From contig JBDRFD010000081.1 in NCBI GenBank assembly GCA_043819035.1, positions 1 through 13,734 on the forward strand: a stretch of DNA of 13,734 nucleotides. The letters are read 5' to 3'. Source of the DNA: UBA2144 sp043819035. Its GTDB lineage: Bacteria > Patescibacteriota > Gracilibacteria > Peribacterales > Peribacteraceae. Positions 6,808 to 11,793 of this stretch are shown in pieces. Each line of letters starts with the position of its first letter. Position 1 is the stretch's first letter. The translations under genes were made by a program, and so were the position numbers. A model generated the notes under the pieces. That model ran no database searches, had not been told where the DNA came from, and saw only the letters and a list, made by a program, of their open reading frames with translations.

Positions 6808-6833
6808 CCTTCGCCCTGAGCTCAGGCCGAAGG
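6808..6833. repeat. 26-bp palindrome CCTTCG...CGAAGG around TGAGCTCA
   Basis: The two halves pair except for one symmetric C-C position. It abuts the preceding element and lies about 40 bp past the stop of the acylphosphatase gene, so it may also end that transcript, but no T-run follows on the minus strand. Confidence 0.6.
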
Positions 6834-6874
6834 GTAAATCTTATTTCCAGACAATACGGTTCAGACAACGTTCA

Positions 6875-7144
6875 TCAATAAAGAATCTCAAAGCTCTTAT
6901 ATCCTTCCTCCACGGTTTCTTCTCTTCGAACGCGTTCTACCTTCGCCGCTGGCGAACCGTGGTGACACCACTCTTCGAATTCGAGGAGCGCCAGATCTTC
7001 TCCCTCCGCGAAAATATTCACAGAACCATCCTCCATATTGCGTACCCAGCCCCTTACATTCAGTTCGTGAGCTTTCTTCACAGCCCCGGCTCGGAGGAAA
7101 ACCCCCTGAACATGGCCGGTTATTGTGATACGGAAGGCTGCCAT
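6875..7144 (-). CDS. acyP: Acylphosphatase
   Basis: Small cytosolic enzyme that hydrolyses carboxyl-phosphate bonds in acyl phosphates. At 89 residues it is the usual family length. The family signature is clear: GHVQGVFLR at 10-18 with the phosphate-binding Arg18 (the family norm is VQGVxFR, so F and L are swapped in order here), GWVRNMEDGSVNIFAEGE at 32-49 with the catalytic Asn36, and a C-terminal beta strand (SFEILY). It lies 2 bp after the stop of the unknown gene at 7147-7539 and so is the last cistron of the secE-nusG unit. A longer frame in another register over the same bases is a shadow. Confidence 0.93.
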   Translation of the reverse strand: MAAFRITITGHVQGVFLRAGAVKKAHELNVRGWVRNMEDGSVNIFAEGEDLALLEFEEWCHHGSPAAKVERVRREETVEEGYKSFEILY

Positions 7145-7146
7145 TA

Positions 7147-7539
7147 TTATTCGAGAACTCTTTCAATTTCTCGCATCAAACTGGCTTTAAGTGTTTCTAC
7201 ATCATCGCAAAGAAGCATTGTCTGAGGAACATTTTCGAGCCAATGGCGAAGTTTGGGATCAGCGTCTGCTGGGAGTGAATCAACTGCCTGCCTCAAAACT
7301 GCACGCGAAGCTCGGACGTCCTTAGGGTCAACTAAACCATATGGTAAACAGTCTACATACTTAACAGCAGTATCTTGTATTTTCAATCGAAGGGTATGCC
7401 AGAGTTCCGGGTCATCTGGGCTCAATTGCGCATCAGCTAGTTTGCTCTCGGCAATAAGGACACATTCAGCGAATGATTTATCACCAAAGTCATATACTTC
7501 AGGATCTTGGCCATCAGGTGGTTGGCAAAGGCGTTTCAT
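7147..7539 (-). CDS. Hypothetical protein coupled to nusG
   Basis: A 130-residue soluble-looking, acidic, mostly helical protein with no signal peptide or membrane segment. Notable stretches are YDFGDKSFAECVLIAESKL, DDPELWHTLRLKIQD and a C-terminal helix VETLKASLMREIERVLE. It has three Cys residues but no CxxC motif. I do not recognise a family. Its ATG overlaps the nusG stop in an ATGA arrangement (7536-7539), so translation is probably coupled, and the acylphosphatase start follows 2 bp after its stop. That tight packing is the best evidence that the gene is real and expressed with secE and nusG. Confidence 0.8.
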   Translation of the reverse strand: MKRLCQPPDGQDPEVYDFGDKSFAECVLIAESKLADAQLSPDDPELWHTLRLKIQDTAVKYVDCLPYGLVDPKDVRASRAVLRQAVDSLPADADPKLRHWLENVPQTMLLCDDVETLKASLMREIERVLE

Positions 7540-8081
7540 TTCTTCTGCACCTGCGTAAAGTCCAATTCAACCGGCGTCTCTCTATCAAATATCAATACCA
7601 TCACCGTGAGTTTTCCTTTATTCACATCCACAGAATCAATTGTTCCATCGTAGTTCTTGAACGGACCATCGATGATAACTACAAGGTCGCCAACCTGGAA
7701 GTCGCTCTTGAACTTGGCTTCCTGCTCACCGACCCGCAATTCAATCACACCGAATTCTTCGGGGGTCACAGGCACCGGAATGTTTCCGGAACCAACGAAG
7801 CCTGTGACGTTGGGTGTATTACGCACCAGGTACCAACTCTCATCGGTTACCATCATGTCCACCAGCACATAACCGGGGAAGAGCTTCTTCTCTTCTTCTG
7901 TCGGTTCACCCTTTTTGAATGTCAGCTGCTTCTCCTTGGGGACGCGCACGTCGAAGATGTAATCCCTCATACCCATAGATTCAATTCGCTGATCGAGTGA
8001 TTCTTTCACACTATCTTCGTAACCTGCGTAAGTATGAATAACATACCAGTTTCGTCCGGCATTCGGATCTTGTTTGCCCAT
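7536..8081 (-). CDS. nusG: Transcription termination/antitermination factor NusG
   Basis: Binds the RNA polymerase clamp and modulates pausing, Rho-dependent termination and transcription-translation coupling. At 181 residues it has normal length. The NGN domain spans about 10-110 (NWYVIHTYAGYEDSVKESL, VPKEKQL, KKLFPGYVLVDMM, WYLVRNTPNVTGFVG). The KOW domain spans about 128-178 (FQVGDLVVIIDGPFKNYDGTI). It follows secE by 3 bp and overlaps the next gene by 4 bp. In most bacteria secE-nusG continues into rplK-rplA; here it does not. No Shine-Dalgarno sequence precedes the ATG. Confidence 0.98.
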   Translation of the reverse strand: MGKQDPNAGRNWYVIHTYAGYEDSVKESLDQRIESMGMRDYIFDVRVPKEKQLTFKKGEPTEEEKKLFPGYVLVDMMVTDESWYLVRNTPNVTGFVGSGNIPVPVTPEEFGVIELRVGEQEAKFKSDFQVGDLVVIIDGPFKNYDGTIDSVDVNKGKLTVMVLIFDRETPVELDFTQVQKK

Positions 8082-8084
8082 AAG

Positions 8085-8279
8085 TTAGAACGTGAGGGAA
8101 AGAAGCATCTTGACGACCTGGGAGAGCCCAAAGTCCACTATGCCAAAGGCCGCAGAGGTGACTGCGCAGAAGACGATTACAATAATTGATAGACGAATGG
8201 CCTGTTGACGCGTAGGCCACCGCACGTGGTGCAGTTCTTCGATTGCTTCGTGGATGTAATCAGTGACGATAGAAAGCAT
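8085..8279 (-). CDS. secE: Protein translocase subunit SecE
   Basis: Clamp subunit of the SecYEG translocon in the cytoplasmic membrane. The 64 residues are the short single-span form: an amphipathic helix IHEAIEELHHVRWPTRQQAI at 9-28 containing the conserved E-L-x-x-V-x-W-P-T motif, then one membrane helix at about 29-60. It begins a tight minus-strand unit with nusG and two further genes. Upstream are a candidate promoter (8324-8351) and a terminator-like hairpin (8297-8316). No tRNA-Trp, a frequent neighbour of secE, is found upstream. Confidence 0.95.
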   Translation of the reverse strand: MLSIVTDYIHEAIEELHHVRWPTRQQAIRLSIIVIVFCAVTSAAFGIVDFGLSQVVKMLLSLTF

Positions 8280-8296
8280 AGCGTAGTATTCTTGTG

Positions 8297-8316
8297 AAAA
8301 AACCCCGTAAGGGGAC
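8297..8316 (-). terminator. Terminator- or attenuator-like hairpin upstream of secE
   Basis: On the minus strand CCCC-TTAC-GGGG is followed directly by six T, the form of an intrinsic terminator with a short stem. It lies 18 bp before the secE ATG and just after the candidate promoter, so it would sit inside the secE leader. A wider inverted repeat, AGTATTC (8285-8291) and GAATACT (8317-8323), encloses it. It could end read-through from lepB or attenuate secE-nusG. The 4-bp stem is weak. Confidence 0.5.
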
Positions 8317-8323
8317 GAATACT

Positions 8324-8351
8324 AGTTTAGCTTGGAATTGGGCTTGTGCAA
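8324..8351 (-). promoter_or_regulatory. Candidate promoter of the secE-nusG unit
   Basis: On the minus strand TTGCAC (8346-8351) and TAAACT (8324-8329) are separated by 16 bp, close to sigma-70-type -35/-10 geometry. Transcription would start near 8317, giving a leader of about 38 nt that contains the hairpin at 8297-8316. Confidence 0.4.
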
Positions 8352-8401
8352 GTTTTTTCTTCGATAAACAACATGCTGCGCTCTCAACAATCAACACGCT
8401 C

Positions 8402-8438
8402 CCCCGCACCAGAGCGATCAAACGCACTCGGTGCGGGG
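8402..8438. repeat. CCCCGCACC/GGTGCGGGG palindrome, intergenic copy
   Basis: Exact 9-bp arms (8402-8410 and 8430-8438), extended inward by further partial pairing (AGAG with ACTC). Outer parts match, in the reverse orientation, the palindrome inside pth at 10440-10477. First of three hairpins stacked in this intergenic stretch. Confidence 0.75.
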
Positions 8439-8475
8439 TCGCTTTCAACAATCAACAGTTGATAGTTGAAAGCGA
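8439..8475. repeat. 37-bp hairpin TCGCTTTCAAC.../...GTTGAAAGCGA
   Basis: The two 18-base halves around a central A pair except at one A-A position. It directly abuts the preceding palindrome. The CAACAATCAAC string inside also occurs at about 8384-8394. Confidence 0.75.
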
Positions 8476-8487
8476 AGCGTGTTGCAA

Positions 8488-8504
8488 GTCCGCCGAAGGC
8501 GGAC
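8488..8504. repeat. Hairpin GTCCGCC-GAA-GGCGGAC
   Basis: Exact 7-bp arms with a GAA loop, about 15 bp beyond the lepB stop. On the minus strand it follows lepB and may stabilise or end its transcript, though no T-run follows. It is the third hairpin of the 8384-8518 array. Confidence 0.65.
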
Positions 8505-8518
8505 GTGTTGTTAGTTGA

Positions 8519-9133
8519 TTAGAGTCCATAATCCGGCGGCTCCAGCGCATGAATCTTGCTAATCGGGAGAGCTACAAACCAGACCTTTCCTTTTATATCA
8601 TCTTCTGGAACGTAGGGTGGGGTGAAGCTTCGCGAGTCCAGGCTACCTTGTCGATTATCTCCAAGAAGAAAGTAGTTTCCTTCGGGAACTGTGTAGCTCA
8701 CTTCACTCTTATTACCGGTGCTGGGAGGATGTTGATAGGTGTATCCTGCATTGCGTTCATTTAAGTAAGGTTCGAGCATTTCATTTTCTTCCGTCGAGCC
8801 ACTGGGTTTCAAGTATACGAGTCCGTTGCGAATGAATACTTCGTCACCCGGAAGACCGATTACACGCTTTACGTAGTGCTTTGTATGATTATTAGGCGGG
8901 CGAAAGACGACTACATCACCTCGCTCGGGTTCTCCTAACTGATATGCGAGCTTATTGATAATGATATACTGCTTGTTCTCAAGCGTATCAATCATTGAAC
9001 TTCCTTCCACTTGGAATGGAGAAACGAGGAAGGTCCGGATGAAGCCCACAATCGCCACGATAATGACGATGTTGAGAACAACATCGAAAATGTGGAACCA
9101 GAGACTGTGTTTGCGAGCTGACATCCTTCGCAT
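8519..9133 (-). CDS. lepB: Signal peptidase I
   Basis: Membrane serine protease that removes Sec signal peptides on the outer side of the membrane. With the ATG at 9133 it has 204 residues: a basic N-terminus, one membrane helix at about 14-36, then box B with the nucleophile in VEGSSM (Ser46; the usual P of MxPTL is D here), box C RGDVVVFRPP (71-80), box D YVKRVIGLPGDEV with the general base Lys89, and box E GDNRQGSLDSR (158-168). The frame extends upstream to 9247, but those codons run through the hairpin repeat at 9164-9246 and encode a non-conserved stretch, so I reject them. ATG 9124 is a close alternative. It could process the DUF11/LPQTG proteins in this window. The end abuts the hairpin array at 8384-8518. 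Confidence 0.95.
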   Translation of the reverse strand: MRRMSARKHSLWFHIFDVVLNIVIIVAIVGFIRTFLVSPFQVEGSSMIDTLENKQYIIINKLAYQLGEPERGDVVVFRPPNNHTKHYVKRVIGLPGDEVFIRNGLVYLKPSGSTEENEMLEPYLNERNAGYTYQHPPSTGNKSEVSYTVPEGNYFLLGDNRQGSLDSRSFTPPYVPEDDIKGKVWFVALPISKIHALEPPDYGL

Positions 9134-9163
9134 TTTATTGAATTTCTGGTCGAAAGTACAGAC

Positions 9164-9246
9164 TGGATGGTTGGATGGCTGGATGGTTCTAAAGTGGCAA
9201 CGAATTTGAAATTCGCTTGCGAACCATCCAACCATACAACCATCCA
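9164..9246. repeat. Long imperfect palindromic repeat, copy 2 (empty)
   Basis: ATGG/CCAT-rich arms of about 26 bp pair with only a few mismatches. The inner stem CGAATTT/AAATTCG encloses one G, flanked by GCAA and TTGC. The core matches 501-538 of copy 1. Two of the four differences are the two partners of one base pair (C-G there, T-A here), so the stem is kept. It lies between the divergent lepB and PH-domain genes. Confidence 0.8.
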
Positions 9247-9262
9247 ACTATGTATCCATCCA

Positions 9263-9271
9263 TGGTACACT
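9263..9271 (+). promoter_or_regulatory. Candidate extended -10 for the PH-domain gene
   Basis: TGG-TACACT ends 4 nt before the first ATG (9276) and 7 nt before the second (9279). Transcription would begin at about the second ATG, consistent with a leaderless mRNA and a start at 9279. Confidence 0.4.
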
Positions 9272-9275
9272 CTTA

Positions 9276-9914
9276 ATGATGCCCAACCTCAATACCTTTC
9301 TATTTAGTCGCCACCTCGATGATGACGAGGAAGTGACCGAAATTGTGCATAAGCACTGGATATTCGGGGTCAAACACCTTATCTGGCCGAGTATATCTTT
9401 TTTAGCGGCGTGGTTTATCCTCTATTTGGCGCCGTTTTTGGTAATCTTCTATATTGCAGTAATTTGGGCGATTGCTTCGCTGGTTTGGTGGCTTCGGAAT
9501 TTCTTCGATTACTATCTGGATGCCTGGATCATTACGAGCAAAGGAATTATTGATGTTGCGTGGCATGGGTGGTTTCACAGGGAGTCCACACGTGTGCTGT
9601 ATAGTGATATTCAGGGCATAAGTTACGAGATACAGGGGGTGCTCAGTACGTTACTGCGATATGGGAAAGTAAGTGTAGAGAAGATCTCGACCGGAAATGT
9701 GGTGACATTGAATTATATCGCAAAGCCACGGAGGGTTGAGTCGATCATTTTAGGAAATATGGAGCTCTATTTGCATTCTAAGAATTTGAAAGATGCCAAA
9801 CATGTCCAAGAACTGCTTGGGGAGCTGGTAGCCCAGCAAGTGCAGTTGCAAGGTTTAGGTGTGGGAGTGGAAGTGAAATATGAAGATGATGAAGATTACG
9901 AAGATGACTCATGA
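9276..9914 (+). CDS. Membrane protein with bacterial PH domain (bPH_2-like)
   Basis: 212 residues. Residues 1-33 are cytosolic (acidic DDDEEV, then VHKHW). Two membrane helices follow at about 36-52 and 53-73. A bacterial PH-like domain spans about 78-165, shown by the pattern DAWIITSKGIIDVAWHGWF-HRESTRVLYSDIQGISYEI, followed by LLRYGKVSVE and IAKPRRVESIILG. The tail is a helix (KDAKHVQELLGELVAQQVQ) and a strongly acidic end (YEDDEDYEDDS). The family (YdbS/YdbT-like) is membrane-bound with poorly defined roles. The start may be 9276 or the adjacent ATG at 9279. Its TGA overlaps the next ATG by 4 bp, so the two proteins are translationally coupled and probably work together. Confidence 0.85.
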   Translation: MMPNLNTFLFSRHLDDDEEVTEIVHKHWIFGVKHLIWPSISFLAAWFILYLAPFLVIFYIAVIWAIASLVWWLRNFFDYYLDAWIITSKGIIDVAWHGWFHRESTRVLYSDIQGISYEIQGVLSTLLRYGKVSVEKISTGNVVTLNYIAKPRRVESIILGNMELYLHSKNLKDAKHVQELLGELVAQQVQLQGLGVGVEVKYEDDEDYEDDS

Positions 9915-10303
9915 CACTTTTATTTATCATTATCGTTACGCTGGCAGTTCTGATGCTTGTGTATATGGTGTGGTCTCTGCGAAACGGAAGACGAAAGCTT
10001 TCTTCTCAGGCTCATAAAAAGATCATGGCTCTTTGGTTTGCGATGGAACAGATGCATGATCCGGTGCGTAAAGTGATGGAGGCGGATGCGATATTCGATC
10101 GTGCGCTAAAAGAACTGGGGTACGAAGGAGTACTTGGTGACAAGCTCAAAGCGGCGGGGCCACACATTTCAAATCTTGATGCTGTGTGGAGCGCACATAA
10201 ATTACGTAACCGCTTGGCTCATGAGCCCGGAGGAGCGGTAAGTGACTCTGAAGTAAAAGGGGCGCTGAGTGCATTTAAGAAGGCGCTCAAGAGCTTTTCC
10301 TAG
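9911..10303 (+). CDS. Membrane-anchored protein with HEPN-like RxxxxH motif
   Basis: 130 residues: one N-terminal membrane helix (3-22, LLFIIIVTLAVLMLVYMVW), a basic stop-transfer (RNGRRK), then an all-helical cytosolic part. Near the C-terminus LRNRLAHEPGG (98-108) contains R99-x4-H104, in the form common in HEPN and DUF4145-like helical bundles. By family knowledge such a motif can be an RNase active site, but many LRNxxAH proteins are not toxins, and no separate antitoxin gene is recognisable. It overlaps the PH-domain gene by 4 bp (ATGA), and pth begins 12 bp after its stop. Function unknown; HEPN assignment is inference from one motif and helical character. Confidence 0.8.
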   Translation: MTLLFIIIVTLAVLMLVYMVWSLRNGRRKLSSQAHKKIMALWFAMEQMHDPVRKVMEADAIFDRALKELGYEGVLGDKLKAAGPHISNLDAVWSAHKLRNRLAHEPGGAVSDSEVKGALSAFKKALKSFS

Positions 10304-10309
10304 TACACT
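10304..10309 (+). promoter_or_regulatory. Candidate -10 for pth
   Basis: TACACT follows directly on the TAG stop of the upstream gene and ends 6 nt before the GTG of pth. No TGN extension and no -35 were seen, and pth may equally be transcribed from the PH-domain promoter, so this is weak. Confidence 0.25.
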
Positions 10310-10315
10310 GAGTTT

Positions 10316-10906
10316 GTGAAGCCCTCACTCGTCATTATCGGCCTAGGCAACCCGGGAGCATCGTACGAGAAGACACGGCACAACACCGGCTTTCAGGCTG
10401 CTGATGTGTTGGCGGAAGAATTTGGAGAAGGGGATCTTGCCCCGAACCGAGCGAGCGAAGCGAGTTCTGGTGCGGGGTGGAAGGAGAAAACAAAGTTCAA
10501 TGCATTCGTTATGGAAGGGCGTATCGTTACTGTTCCAGTTTTGATAGCGAAGCCTCTCACGTACATGAATCGATCAGGGGAAGCGGCGAAGAAGATGATT
10601 GATTTCTATGATTTAGATCCGCGTTCGCAGATACTGATTCTTTGTGACGATATCGATCTTGAACTCGGGGAAACTCGACTGCGTGATAAAGGAGGACCTG
10701 GTACGCATAATGGATTAAAGTCTCTCGTTGATGTCTTTGGTGAGGACTTCCCAAGACTGCGCATTGGAATTGGAGCACAACCTGCAGGTGAAGACCTTTC
10801 GAACTGGGTGCTCAGCGCGCCTTCAAAGGAGGAAGCAGAGAAGATTCAGGAGGCGGTAAAGACGGTTCCGGAGATGGTGAAGGAGTTTGTGCTAGGCAAC
10901 AGTTAA
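10316..10906 (+). CDS. pth: Peptidyl-tRNA hydrolase
   Basis: Releases tRNA from peptidyl-tRNAs that drop off the ribosome. 196 residues, GTG start. All family landmarks are present: GLGNPG (Asn12), TRHNTGF with the catalytic-type His22, TYMNRSG (Asn85), CDDIDLELG (Asp111), GGPGTHNGL (Asn132). Residues 42-54 (APNRASEASSGAG) are an extra hydrophilic loop between the first helix and the next strand, encoded exactly by a palindromic repeat (10440-10477). The last codons and the TAA fall inside the AACAGTTAAC-type repeat at 10898-10921, so the repeat supplies the C-terminal residues. It follows the HEPN-like gene by 12 bp. Confidence 0.96.
   Translation: MKPSLVIIGLGNPGASYEKTRHNTGFQAADVLAEEFGEGDLAPNRASEASSGAGWKEKTKFNAFVMEGRIVTVPVLIAKPLTYMNRSGEAAKKMIDFYDLDPRSQILILCDDIDLELGETRLRDKGGPGTHNGLKSLVDVFGEDFPRLRIGIGAQPAGEDLSNWVLSAPSKEEAEKIQEAVKTVPEMVKEFVLGNS
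10440..10477. repeat. 38-bp palindromic insertion inside pth
   Basis: The arms are CCCCGAACC (10440-10448) and GGTGCGGGG (10469-10477), one mismatch. The reverse complement begins CCCCGCACCAGA and ends CTCGGTTCGGGG, closely matching both ends of the intergenic palindrome at 8402-8438. It encodes the non-conserved loop at residues 42-54 of Pth and keeps the frame. Confidence 0.75.
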
Positions 10907-10921
10907 CATTTAACAGTTAAC
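10898..10921. repeat. 24-bp repeat, left flank of the SDR gene
   Basis: Two AACAGTTAAC decamers separated by ATTT. The reverse complement matches 11768-11791 at 23 of 24 positions, so the SDR gene is bracketed by inverted repeats. It overlaps the last codons of pth. Confidence 0.8.
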
Positions 10922-10928
10922 AACTATA

Positions 10929-11633
10929 TTAATGAGCAACATGGATTTCATGCAGCCAGCATTTGTCCGGTTGCGACAGCATAAATGAAATGACTTCTGC
11001 GAGGTCATCAGGTTCTGTATAGCTCTCTAATGGTCTTTTGGTATCTCCTGCCTTATTGAACAAATCTGTGTTTACACCTCCTTGATACATTCCAGCCACT
11101 TTTATGTTTGTTTCCTTGAGATCGGCTTTGAGCACATCAGTAAAACCACGCACGCCATATTTGCTGGCAGAATATGCTGCAAAACCCGGCCTTGCCAAAA
11201 TACCAGCGATAGAAGAGATATTAATAATTGCTGCCTCTGGGCTACTTTTTAGTGTTGGAAGAAGAAGTTTTGTGAATAGTATTAATCCTGTGAGATTTGT
11301 CTGAATAATGTCATCAATAAGTTCCTCATCCATTTCTTCCAGCGGCATAAGCTTGTGAATTATGCCAGCGTTGTTTATTAGGATGTCGATTCCAGAGAAG
11401 TCCTTTAGTATTTGATCGACTGTTTCCTTTCTTTGGTCTGAATCTTTGATATCACAAACATAGATATGGGCAACATCAGCTCCAATTTCATCTGCAGTTG
11501 TTTTAAGTTTCTCTTCATTACGTGCGACCAGAGCAAGCTTCACTCCTTTCTTAGAAAGCTTGAGTGCAATCTGCTTTCCGATTCCGTCGTTACCGCCGGT
11601 GATAACTGCAACCTTATCTTTAAGGGATTTCAT
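10929..11633 (-). CDS. Short-chain dehydrogenase/reductase (SDR family)
   Basis: NAD(P)-dependent oxidoreductase of the classical SDR type; substrate unknown. With the ATG at 11633 it has 234 residues: cofactor motif TGGNDGIG (12-19), VARNEEKL after beta-2, DIKD (61-64), NNAG (87-90), and catalytic Ser141 in ISSIAG, Tyr154 and Lys158 in YSASK. The usual PG motif after beta-6 is QGGVNTD here. ALVARN rather than an acidic residue after beta-2 hints at NADPH. A TTG six codons upstream keeps the frame, but an extended -10 covers it, so I prefer the ATG. Sampled lines have about 37-42% GC against about 50-60% in pth and the DUF11 gene, and the gene sits between 24-bp inverted repeats, suggesting acquisition. 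No functional link to its neighbours is visible. Confidence 0.93.
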   Translation of the reverse strand: MKSLKDKVAVITGGNDGIGKQIALKLSKKGVKLALVARNEEKLKTTADEIGADVAHIYVCDIKDSDQRKETVDQILKDFSGIDILINNAGIIHKLMPLEEMDEELIDDIIQTNLTGLILFTKLLLPTLKSSPEAAIINISSIAGILARPGFAAYSASKYGVRGFTDVLKADLKETNIKVAGMYQGGVNTDLFNKAGDTKRPLESYTEPDDLAEVISFMLSQPDKCWLHEIHVAH

Positions 11634-11641
11634 AGAGATCA

Positions 11642-11650
11642 ATTGTATCA
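11642..11650 (-). promoter_or_regulatory. Candidate extended -10 for the SDR gene
   Basis: On the minus strand TGA-TACAAT lies 8 nt before the ATG at 11633, the same spacing as at murJ. Transcription would begin at about the start codon. This decides against the in-frame TTG at 11651. Confidence 0.5.
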
Positions 11651-11682
11651 AATGCGTGGTAATAAATATAGGTTAACAACCA

Positions 11683-11707
11683 CAGCAGCGACGCCGCGTC
11701 GCTGCTG
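11683..11707. repeat. Perfect hairpin CAGCAGCGACG-CCG-CGTCGCTGCTG
   Basis: Two exact 11-bp arms around a 3-nt loop, in the gap between the SDR gene and the DUF11 gene. Very stable as RNA or cruciform. No T-run follows on the minus strand, so it is not a classic terminator. Confidence 0.75.
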
Positions 11708-11721
11708 CTAAGCCTGTAATA

Positions 11722-11763
11722 AACAATCAACCGAGGAGGGAATACCTCACTCGGTCAATTGTT
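11722..11763 (-). terminator. Stem-loop after the DUF11 gene, possible terminator
   Basis: ACCGAG (11730-11735) pairs with CTCGGT (11750-11755), AGG with CCT inside, and AACAAT (11722-11727) with ATTGTT (11758-11763) outside. On the minus strand it lies about 30 bp past the DUF11 stop and is followed by a T-rich stretch (TGATTGTTTATT). It could end that transcript. Confidence 0.45.
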
Positions 11764-11767
11764 AACT

Positions 11768-11791
11768 GTTAACTGTTAATTGTTAACTGTT
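11768..11791. repeat. 24-bp repeat, right flank of the SDR gene
   Basis: Inverted copy of 10898-10921 with one difference. It is preceded at 11761 by an additional GTTAACT unit, so this side is a short tandem array of GTTAACT/GTTAATT units. It ends 2 bp before the stop codon of the DUF11 gene. Confidence 0.8.
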
Positions 11792-11793
11792 AT

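Larger units (their letters stand above)
6308..6874. other. Gene-free, AT-rich convergent gap with a palindrome cluster
   Basis: The 3' ends of murJ (plus) and the acylphosphatase gene (minus) face each other across 567 bp. I see no credible coding frame, tRNA or CRISPR-like unit. The stretch is dominated by inverted repeats, many centred on GCGC or GTGC and flanked by T/A (listed separately), ending with a compound repeat at 6723-6806 and a 26-bp palindrome at 6808-6833. The murJ transcript and the opposing transcript would both end in it, but no hairpin with a clean T-run was found. Confidence 0.7.

Noticed and set aside
6308..6874. CRISPR array or integron attC sites
   Set aside because: The palindromes share only short cores, spacing is irregular (31-70 bp), there are no repeat-spacer units of constant length, and no cas or integrase gene is present.
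8280..8518. tRNA-Trp gene upstream of secE
   Set aside because: No cloverleaf, CCA-proximal acceptor pairing or CCA anticodon context was found; the stretch is explained by hairpin repeats.
9134..9247. N-terminal extension of signal peptidase I by 38 residues
   Set aside because: The codons run through the palindromic repeat at 9164-9246 and encode a Trp/Ser/Pro-rich stretch before a normal LepB start; a conserved-length protein begins at 9133.
9911..10303. Toxin of a classic HEPN/MNT toxin-antitoxin pair
   Set aside because: No MNT nucleotidyltransferase or other antitoxin-like gene is adjacent; the coupled partner is a PH-domain membrane protein.
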